Source: an uncultured Erysipelotrichaceae bacterium | Lineage (GTDB): Bacteria; Bacillota_I; Bacilli_A; Erysipelotrichales; Erysipelotrichaceae | Length of the DNA stretch: 5,140 nucleotides | Direction: 5' to 3' | Assembly: GCA_902766675.1 (NCBI GenBank) | Contig: CACXEN010000016.1 | Coordinates: 1-5,140 of the forward strand | Shown: positions 1 through 5,140 of the stretch, one piece after another | Layout of the letters: every line of letters begins with the position of its first letter | How positions within the stretch are numbered: position 1 is the stretch's first letter | The notes under the pieces: model-generated | Database searches by the model: none | The model's input: only the letters and a program-made list of their open reading frames with translations | Told to the model about the DNA's origin: nothing | Translations under genes and position numbers: made by a program

Positions 1-1
1 T

Positions 2-235
2 ATTTCTACATACAATAACTACATGTGGCCTTCATTAATTACTAAGACAAAAGATGTTTACTTAGTATCACAAGGTTTACGTAGTGAGTTTTTAGCTAAT
101 ACCGCAGTAAATATTGACTGGGCTCTTGTAATGGCTTCTTCAGCCGTAGTAATTGTGCCATTACTTGTACTCTTCGCATTTACGCAAAAATGGTTCATCA
201 ATGGTATTGGTGGAGAAACCGGTATAAAAGGTTAA
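2..235 (+). CDS. Carbohydrate ABC transporter permease, MalG/UgpE type (C-terminal part only)
   Basis: This is the 3' end of an inner-membrane permease of a sugar ABC importer; 77 codons are visible before the TAA stop and the start lies left of the window. The reading frame is open from base 2. The family match rests on the typical end of MalG/UgpE-like subunits: an N-N-Y-M-W-P segment, where relatives have a similar N-x-x-x-W-P, then a polar periplasmic stretch, then a last membrane helix (about ALVMASSAVVIVPLLVLFAF), and the ending QKWFINGI...GIKG, which matches the family's Q(R/K)xFxxG...G(V/I)KG. Such subunits pair with a MalF-like permease, a solute-binding lipoprotein and an ATPase; none of these is visible. 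The EAA loop that contacts the ATPase would lie upstream. The substrate cannot be told. A hairpin terminator follows three bases after the stop, so this is probably the last gene of its operon. I am confident of the family but not of the sugar. Confidence 0.85.
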   Translation: MSTYNNYMWPSLITKTKDVYLVSQGLRSEFLANTAVNIDWALVMASSAVVIVPLLVLFAFTQKWFINGIGGETGIKG

Positions 236-238
236 TGA

Positions 239-262
239 AAAACATCCTGGAAAGGATGTTTT
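239..262. terminator. Bidirectional intrinsic terminator between convergent genes
   Basis: Bases 239-247 (AAAACATCC) pair perfectly with 254-262 (GGATGTTTT) around a six-base loop (TGGAAA). The core is the seven-pair AACATCC/GGATGTT. On the plus strand it is followed by TTCGTTT; on the minus strand the descending side reads GGATGTTTTTCATT. Either strand could therefore give a hairpin followed by U-rich RNA. It lies three bases after the permease stop codon and six bases past the end of the penicillin-binding protein gene, so it probably ends transcription of both. The stem is short and only moderately GC-rich, and the U tracts are partly inside the stem, so it may be leaky. Confidence 0.7.
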
Positions 263-268
263 CGTTTG

Positions 269-2887
269 CTATTCGCTATCTGATTCAGATGAATCAGAAG
301 ATGATGTATCTTTTTCATCACTTGAATCTTCTTTTTTCACTGCTTCTAATGTACCGGCTTCCGCACATTTCTTTTCACTTGTACCAGCAGAATTTGAATA
401 ATAACCACATACTCGAATACTACCAGATACACCCGGATTTCCTGAATAGGAAGCAGTATTAGAAGTAACTGTTGTAACATATGCGCCATTTGCATAAATC
501 TCAGCTACATATCTTGCGCCACCACCTAGCCATGATAGATCAACTAAGCAGACACCAGTTTTTGAAATGTTATTCCATTGGTCATGTAGCGAGATATCTT
601 TTGTGCTACCAGAACAGCTTCTTGAGTTATTACCCCAATTGATTTTTAGTGTGGTTCCAGAAGCACTAGCTGTAATTCCTGTTAATTTTGGTTTGGTTAC
701 AGAATATTGAGAAGAAGGGATAAGAGGGGAATTCTTTAATCCAGTTGTAGAAACATAAGTAGTCACAAATGCATTACCAGGCATCCATGATTCGCGTTGT
801 ACATGTGGCCATGATCCTTTTACAAATGTAACACTCTTTAAATCGTTTGGTTTACTAACGCCATCATATAGATTATCGTTGCTAAAACCTTCTTCAATGC
901 TTAATAAGCGATTATTGATAATACCAGGTATATTTAAATTCATTTCATAATCGTTTACATATGTTGCCTTACCAGCAACTGCCATATCGAAGCCTAGCCA
1001 AACAGCATTTGTATATGTATTAGTGGAAGAAACCATCCACTTATCTTTCATCGCACCAGAAGGGATACCATATTGTAATCCATCGCTACCCCAGTCAGTT
1101 GTACCAGTTTTTGCGTAGACTGGATAGCCACGCTTTAATACGTTGGTATAGTTGTATAATGTCGTATCAACATTACCTTTTAATAACTGCGTTGATAGAT
1201 ATGCGCTACCTGATGAAACAACTCTTACATTTTGATTATCAGGATAATAGATTTCTTCATTAGATGTTACAAGTCTTGTGATTGTATGTGGTTCATTGTA
1301 TACACCTAAGTTCATAATTGCGGCATGTGCACCAGCAACTTGTTTTGGGGTTGCGACGAAGTCGTTACCACCAATTGCGACAGATAAATGGAAATTCTCA
1401 TAATCTATTGAGGTAAATCCAATACTCTTCATGTAATCGACGACTGCTTGTGAACCTATTTGTTCAACAACTCTTTGTAGGGTCATAATCGCAGGGATGT
1501 TTAGTGATCGAATATGTGCATCACGAATTGTGACATCACCTGTATAATTACCATCCGCATTCCTTAAGACTCTACTTTCACCAGGGTAGGTGATTGGTCT
1601 ATCTTCTAATATTTCATCTAATGAATATCCTAGATATTCAAAACTTAATAAATATGGAATGATAGGCTTTAGACAAGATCCTGGTTGTTTGTAACCTTGG
1701 GTTGCACGGTTTAGCAGTCTTGATCCACCTTTATAATTTCTACCACCACCAATGCCAACAATCGTACCATCATTGTTGTTCATAGACACAATTGCGCATT
1801 GCATTAAATCTTTTGTATATGGTACAGAAGAATCAGCATTAAGAATACTTTCTATTTCTTCTTGTACTTCCGGAATTAATCCTGTATGTATTTCCATACC
1901 TACATTAACAGGGTCAAATCCAGTTAGCGCTTCAGCTTCTTCAATAACTGCATCGATATATGCAGGATACTTTGTACTTTCTACAGTGAAGTTTTCTTCA
2001 CCAACTAATAAGTCTTCTACTTTAATACTTGTTGCTAGAGCATGTTCATCTTCTGTTATATATCCATGCGATAACATTAAGTCTAATACTTGGTTTCTAC
2101 GATTGGTTGCTATATCTAAGTACATATATGGGTTGAATTGGTTTGGTAAGTTTACAATACCAGCCAACATAGCACTTTCTGATAAATTCAATTGTGAAGT
2201 ATCTTTATTGAAATAATAATCAGCGGCTTTTTGGACACCACGTACACGGCTTCCAAAGTTCAACTTATTGACATACAATTCAAATATTTCTTTCTTTGTA
2301 AGATATTGTTCTAATTCCATAGAAAGCCATATTTGTTGCGCTTTATATTGGTAGTCAGCTGTATAAGATACAGAATCATCACCAGCATCGATCGTGAAAT
2401 ATGTATTCTTTACCAATTGCATTGTGAAGGTTGATCCACCTTGCGTATTTCTTCTTAATAATGTTTCAATGGCAGATTTTGAAAAACGAGGAATATCGAA
2501 GCCATTATGTTCAAAATAACGAGAGTCTTCAATGGATAAGAATGCATCAATTAATGATTCTGGACATTTATCATATTTGATATTCTCTCTATAATATGTT
2601 CCAATTTCAGTCAATAAATTGCCTTCACCATCATATATACGACTTGATTCTTCACCAATGAAGTCATTGATTTTGATTGTTGGCTTACCATCTAATAATT
2701 CACGGGCATAATCAAGTACTTTTAGGCCAACAAAGCCATATATACAAAGTAAAAGAACCATTAAAAGAACTACAAATCGTTTTAAAAGAACTTTAATATA
2801 AGTTTTACGACGTAGTTTTTTTCTGTTTTTAGCTTCTGTATTTTCTATTGAGGCTGATTTTTCGTCAGTTTTCTTCTTAAATATCAT
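269..2887 (-). CDS. Bifunctional class A penicillin-binding protein (PBP1a-like transglycosylase/transpeptidase)
   Basis: This enzyme polymerises lipid II into glycan strands and cross-links their peptides outside the membrane. It has 872 residues. A Lys/Arg-rich cytoplasmic segment (about 21-37) precedes one membrane anchor (about 38-58). The GT51 domain shows motif 1 IEDSRYFEHNGFD (119-131, catalytic E120), motif 2 GGSTFTMQLVKN (150-161), motif 4 KEIFELYVNKLNFG (199-212) and motif 5 AMLAGIVNLP (239-248). In motif 3 the usual RKxxE reads YKAQQ (181-185), so the second catalytic Glu appears to be Gln. The transpeptidase domain has PGSCLKP (nucleophile S404, K407), SLN (461-463) and KTGT (593-596). 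Residues about 731-848 look Fn3-like and hold four cysteines (758, 780, 827, 841). The last 23 residues are rich in Ser, Asp and Glu. The start at 2887 is chosen because GGAGA lies five bases upstream; the frame stays open to 3016, but those 43 codons look non-coding and cross the promoter region. It is divergent from dnaE and convergent with the permease. Class A identity is very secure; ponA/pbp1A orthology is not resolved. Confidence 0.96.
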   Translation of the reverse strand: MIFKKKTDEKSASIENTEAKNRKKLRRKTYIKVLLKRFVVLLMVLLLCIYGFVGLKVLDYARELLDGKPTIKINDFIGEESSRIYDGEGNLLTEIGTYYRENIKYDKCPESLIDAFLSIEDSRYFEHNGFDIPRFSKSAIETLLRRNTQGGSTFTMQLVKNTYFTIDAGDDSVSYTADYQYKAQQIWLSMELEQYLTKKEIFELYVNKLNFGSRVRGVQKAADYYFNKDTSQLNLSESAMLAGIVNLPNQFNPYMYLDIATNRRNQVLDLMLSHGYITEDEHALATSIKVEDLLVGEENFTVESTKYPAYIDAVIEEAEALTGFDPVNVGMEIHTGLIPEVQEEIESILNADSSVPYTKDLMQCAIVSMNNNDGTIVGIGGGRNYKGGSRLLNRATQGYKQPGSCLKPIIPYLLSFEYLGYSLDEILEDRPITYPGESRVLRNADGNYTGDVTIRDAHIRSLNIPAIMTLQRVVEQIGSQAVVDYMKSIGFTSIDYENFHLSVAIGGNDFVATPKQVAGAHAAIMNLGVYNEPHTITRLVTSNEEIYYPDNQNVRVVSSGSAYLSTQLLKGNVDTTLYNYTNVLKRGYPVYAKTGTTDWGSDGLQYGIPSGAMKDKWMVSSTNTYTNAVWLGFDMAVAGKATYVNDYEMNLNIPGIINNRLLSIEEGFSNDNLYDGVSKPNDLKSVTFVKGSWPHVQRESWMPGNAFVTTYVSTTGLKNSPLIPSSQYSVTKPKLTGITASASGTTLKINWGNNSRSCSGSTKDISLHDQWNNISKTGVCLVDLSWLGGGARYVAEIYANGAYVTTVTSNTASYSGNPGVSGSIRVCGYYSNSAGTSEKKCAEAGTLEAVKKEDSSDEKDTSSSDSSESDSE

Positions 2888-2892
2888 TTTAA

Positions 2893-2897
2893 TCTCC
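2893..2897 (-). promoter_or_regulatory. Shine-Dalgarno site of the penicillin-binding protein gene
   Basis: On the minus strand this reads GGAGA, five bases (TTAAA) before the ATG at 2887-2885. It decides the start: the in-frame ATG four codons upstream (2899-2897) overlaps this site and has no ribosome binding site of its own, and translation from 3016 would add 43 codons that do not look like protein. Confidence 0.85.
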
Positions 2898-2904
2898 ATG
2901 CAAT

Positions 2905-2913
2905 ATATTAGCA
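2905..2913 (-). promoter_or_regulatory. Candidate extended -10 promoter for the penicillin-binding protein gene
   Basis: On the minus strand this reads TGCTAATAT, an extended -10 (TGN) followed by TAATAT, which keeps the key T1, A2 and T6 of TATAAT. A start about seven bases downstream, near 2898, would leave a leader of only some 11 bases with GGAGA almost at the 5' end. That is tight but possible. An alternative is TTGGAA (2942-2937), 16 bases, then TATTTT (2920-2915), which would give a longer leader. I cannot choose firmly between them. Confidence 0.4.
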
Positions 2914-2991
2914 TAAAATAAACTGTTTGAACGCAATTCCAAATTTTTTTCATAAATAATTTAATAATTTTTATTTCTGCTATTTTTTGAT

Positions 2992-3000
2992 TGGTATAAT
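2992..3000 (+). promoter_or_regulatory. Extended -10 promoter of dnaE, placed for a leaderless transcript
   Basis: The sequence reads TGG followed by a perfect TATAAT (2995-3000), the sigma-A extended -10 consensus. No good -35 is present: at 17 bases' spacing the hexamer is TATTTC, which an extended -10 can tolerate. Transcription normally starts six to seven bases after the -10, here about 3006-3008, on or next to the A of the dnaE ATG at 3007. The bases before the ATG (AAGTGT) hold no convincing Shine-Dalgarno site. Confidence 0.7.
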
Positions 3001-3006
3001 AAGTGT

Positions 3007-5140
3007 ATGAGTACACATTTATTTACTAGAAGCAGCTTTTCATTACTAGATAGCACGATTCGAATTCCTTCTTATGTTTCTTATGCGAAAGAAAATGCTT
3101 TTCATACGGTTGTTTTAACGGATCATAATAATTTATTTGGAGCTGCTGCTTTTATTAGAGAATGTAAAAAACAGGGTATTAAAGGGATTGTTGGGCTAGA
3201 AATAGATGTTTTATACCATGAACAATTAGTTCCATTTGTCTTATTAGCCAAAAATACGAAGGGGTATTACAATCTTATTCAATTATCCTCAATAAAAAAT
3301 GATATCGATGGAGAAATCACATTGGAAACTTTTAAGCAATATGCTGATCAATGTGTAGTTATAGCTTATGGTGAAGGCGGTTATGTGGAATCTTGTATGA
3401 TTTCGAATGATGATGTCACATTAAGTGAAAGAATTAAACAAATGAAAGAAGAATTACCACCATTCTATTTTGCGCTTTCTTATCAAGAATCAAATCTTTG
3501 GAGAGAAAAGAATCTTTTCTTAAAACGGATTGCGGCACGCTTTAATATTGAAACGGTTGCTTTAAATAAGATTTATTATTTAAAAGAAGATGAATATTTT
3601 GATTATCGAATATTAAGTGGTATTCGAGAAGATAAAACAATCCAAGATGCTTCTTTATCAACAATCAAAGGTAGATATTATTTAAGTCAAAAAGAATTAG
3701 AAAGACTATATGATAAAGATGATTTAGATAGGACAGATGAAATTGCTGGTTTATGTACAGGAAACTATGAATTAGAAGTAACAGAATTGCCAAGATATCC
3801 TTTCACAAATGGCGTATCTTCAGATATATATTTAGAAGGTTTATGTAAAACAGGATTAAAAAAGAGATTAAATAATCAGGTCACAAATACTTATGCTAGT
3901 CGCTTGAAATATGAATTAGATACTATTATTCAAATGCATTTCGAAGATTATTTTTTGATTGTGTTTGATTTTATTCGCTATGCAAAGAAAAAGGGAATCA
4001 ATATTGGACCGGGAAGAGGATCTGTTGTTGGATCTTTAGTCGCATATTGTTTGGGTATTACAGATGTTGATCCAATCGAGAATCATTTATTATTTGAAAG
4101 ATTTTTAAATCCGCAAAGAATTTCATATCCTGATATTGATACTGATATACCAGATGATAGAAGAGATGAAGTCATTCAATATGTTTATGAAACATATGGG
4201 AAGGATCATATTGCAAATATCATCACTTTTGGAACACTTGGCGCAAAACAAGTAATTCGAGATGTTGGCAAAGTGCTCAATATGAGAGACTATGATATCA
4301 ATATGGTTTCTAAACTCATTTCAAAGAAGCCGAAAATTACTTTGAAAGATGCATATAACGAAAGTCTTCAATTACAAAAATTGATTCAATCAGAAGAAAA
4401 ATTCAAACAATTATTTTATACTGCATCACGCTTAGAAGGTTTACCAAGGCATATGAGTACACATGCGGCTGGTATTGTGATGTCAAAGAAACCACTACGT
4501 GATATCATACCGACAATTGCTATTTCAGATAATATGAAAACTTCTCAATATACAGCTGATTTCTTAGAAGAAAGAGGTCTTATTAAGATGGATTTCTTAG
4601 GATTAAGAAATCTAACAACAATAGATAATATTGTGAAATCTATCAAAGAAGAAAATCCTAGTTTTTCTTTAAAAGATATTCCATATAATGATCCAAAAGT
4701 ATTCCATCTATTATCTAAAGCAGATACAGTAGGTGTATTCCAATTAGAATCAGAAGGAATCAAAAAGACTTTAAAACAAGTTCAACCATCTAGCTTTTCT
4801 GATATCGCTGCAACATTAGCACTTTATCGACCAGCTTCAATGGCAAATATTCCATCTTTCGTAGAAAATAAAAAACATCCGGAAAAGATTCATTATGTTA
4901 CAAAGGATTTAGAACCTGTTTTAAAAGAAACATATGGAATTATGGCATATCAAGAACAAGCAATGTTGATGGCTGAAATCGTTGCTGGTTTTTCACTGGG
5001 TAAAGCAGATATTTTACGAAAAGCATTTTCGAAAAAGAATTTAGATTCCGTTTTACAATTGAAAAATGAATTTATTTATGGATGTTTAAATCATGGCTAT
5101 AGTAAAGAAGTTGCTGAAGAATTATTTTCTTTATTAGAAA
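3007..5140 (+). CDS. dnaE: DNA polymerase III subunit alpha, DnaE type (N-terminal 711 codons; runs off the window)
   Basis: This is the replicative C-family DNA polymerase; in Bacillota that also have PolC, DnaE mainly extends RNA primers on the lagging strand. The frame is open to the window edge, covering roughly two thirds of a usual 1000-1100-residue DnaE. Order of parts: PHP domain (about 1-200), then palm with GPGRGS (334-339), PDIDTD (375-380, catalytic D378 and D380), MSTHAAGIVMS (483-493), and KMDFLGLRNLTTI (527-539, third catalytic D529); then the region with DTVGVFQLESEG, YRPASM (607-612) and ETYGIMAYQEQAM (641-653). The helix-hairpin-helix, OB-fold and tau-binding parts would lie beyond the window. 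The PHP domain has lost several metal ligands (HxH is F6-T-R8; NDVH is NKIY at 187-190) but keeps D39, H40 and E65. The ATG at 3007 is the only sensible start: family similarity begins within a few residues, an in-frame TAA lies at 2965-2967, and no ATG, GTG or TTG lies between. There is no PolC-type exonuclease insertion in the visible part, so PolC is excluded. Confidence 0.96.
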   Translation, partial: MSTHLFTRSSFSLLDSTIRIPSYVSYAKENAFHTVVLTDHNNLFGAAAFIRECKKQGIKGIVGLEIDVLYHEQLVPFVLLAKNTKGYYNLIQLSSIKNDIDGEITLETFKQYADQCVVIAYGEGGYVESCMISNDDVTLSERIKQMKEELPPFYFALSYQESNLWREKNLFLKRIAARFNIETVALNKIYYLKEDEYFDYRILSGIREDKTIQDASLSTIKGRYYLSQKELERLYDKDDLDRTDEIAGLCTGNYELEVTELPRYPFTNGVSSDIYLEGLCKTGLKKRLNNQVTNTYASRLKYELDTIIQMHFEDYFLIVFDFIRYAKKKGINIGPGRGSVVGSLVAYCLGITDVDPIENHLLFERFLNPQRISYPDIDTDIPDDRRDEVIQYVYETYGKDHIANIITFGTLGAKQVIRDVGKVLNMRDYDINMVSKLISKKPKITLKDAYNESLQLQKLIQSEEKFKQLFYTASRLEGLPRHMSTHAAGIVMSKKPLRDIIPTIAISDNMKTSQYTADFLEERGLIKMDFLGLRNLTTIDNIVKSIKEENPSFSLKDIPYNDPKVFHLLSKADTVGVFQLESEGIKKTLKQVQPSSFSDIAATLALYRPASMANIPSFVENKKHPEKIHYVTKDLEPVLKETYGIMAYQEQAMLMAEIVAGFSLGKADILRKAFSKKNLDSVLQLKNEFIYGCLNHGYSKEVAEELFSLLE

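Larger units (their letters stand above)
2888..3006. other. AT-rich divergent intergenic region
   Basis: These 119 bases separate the two divergent start codons and hold promoters for both genes. The middle part (about 2941-2990) is almost pure A/T with runs of five to seven T (2944-2950, 2968-2972, 2983-2988). It could act as an UP-like element or a flexible, easily melted segment serving both promoters. The T runs are not spaced at one helical turn, so a phased bend is not supported. I see no clear operator palindrome and no riboswitch-like fold. Confidence 0.6.

Noticed and set aside
190..462. Open frame on the plus strand, 90 codons
   Set aside because: It starts inside the end of the permease in another frame, crosses the terminator and continues antisense to the penicillin-binding protein. 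It has no ribosome site and no recognisable protein pattern.
21..810. Ten-base exact repeat ACATGTGGCC at 21-30 and 801-810
   Set aside because: Both copies lie inside coding sequence of unrelated genes; there is no third copy or flanking similarity to suggest a functional element.
1752..2216. Open frame on the plus strand, 154 codons
   Set aside because: It lies fully antisense within the penicillin-binding protein gene, whose conserved motifs prove the minus-strand frame is the real one.
2928..2940. Possible LexA-type SOS box (TGAACGCAATTCC) before the two divergent genes
   Set aside because: The left half GAAC fits, but the right half should be GTTC after four bases and instead reads TTCC. 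A half site alone is not enough.
2888..3016. A 43-codon N-terminal extension of the penicillin-binding protein, starting at 3016
   Set aside because: The translation does not resemble a signal or domain, overlaps the dnaE promoter and start codon, and is made unnecessary by the GGAGA site before the ATG at 2887.
3006..4464. Thirteen-base exact repeat TATGAGTACACAT at 3006-3018 and 4452-4464
   Set aside because: Both copies encode M-S-T-H in the dnaE frame, one at the start and one in the conserved STHAAG motif. The second is fixed by protein function, so the match is best seen as chance.
4545..4763. Open frame on the minus strand, 72 codons
   Set aside because: It lies antisense within the conserved polymerase core of dnaE and has no supporting signals.

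Overview
The window looks like an ordinary chromosomal segment of an AT-rich, low-GC Gram-positive bacterium (Bacillota). The evidence is AT-rich DNA and codon choice, a long class A penicillin-binding protein with a Ser/Asp/Glu-rich tail, and a DNA polymerase III alpha subunit of the Firmicutes DnaE type. Erysipelotrichia or a relative is a reasonable guess, but the sequence alone does not settle it. I see no insertion sequence, CRISPR array, tRNA, rRNA, phage gene or defence gene.

Layout, left to right. (1) Bases 2-235 (+) are the last 77 codons of a carbohydrate ABC-transporter inner-membrane permease of the MalG/UgpE type, whose start lies outside the window. (2) A short hairpin at 239-262 sits between two convergent genes and can act as a terminator in both directions. 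(3) Bases 269-2887 (-) are a complete 872-residue bifunctional class A penicillin-binding protein. It has a cytoplasmic basic segment, one membrane anchor, a GT51 transglycosylase domain, a transpeptidase domain (SxxK, SLN and KTGT all present), an Fn3-like C-terminal domain with four cysteines, and an acidic tail. (4) A 119-base AT-rich divergent intergenic region (2888-3006) carries promoters for both flanking genes. (5) From 3007 (+) to the window edge runs the first 711 codons of dnaE, with an eroded PHP domain and the three polymerase aspartates in place.

The genes work in separate processes (sugar import, cell-wall synthesis, DNA replication) and do not form one operon: the first two converge and the last two diverge. 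The most notable signal is at the dnaE start. A perfect extended -10 element (TGGTATAAT) ends only six bases before the ATG, which predicts a leaderless mRNA for a replicative polymerase. Second in interest is the GT51 domain, where the second catalytic glutamate seems to be glutamine. I found no convincing undescribed multi-gene system.
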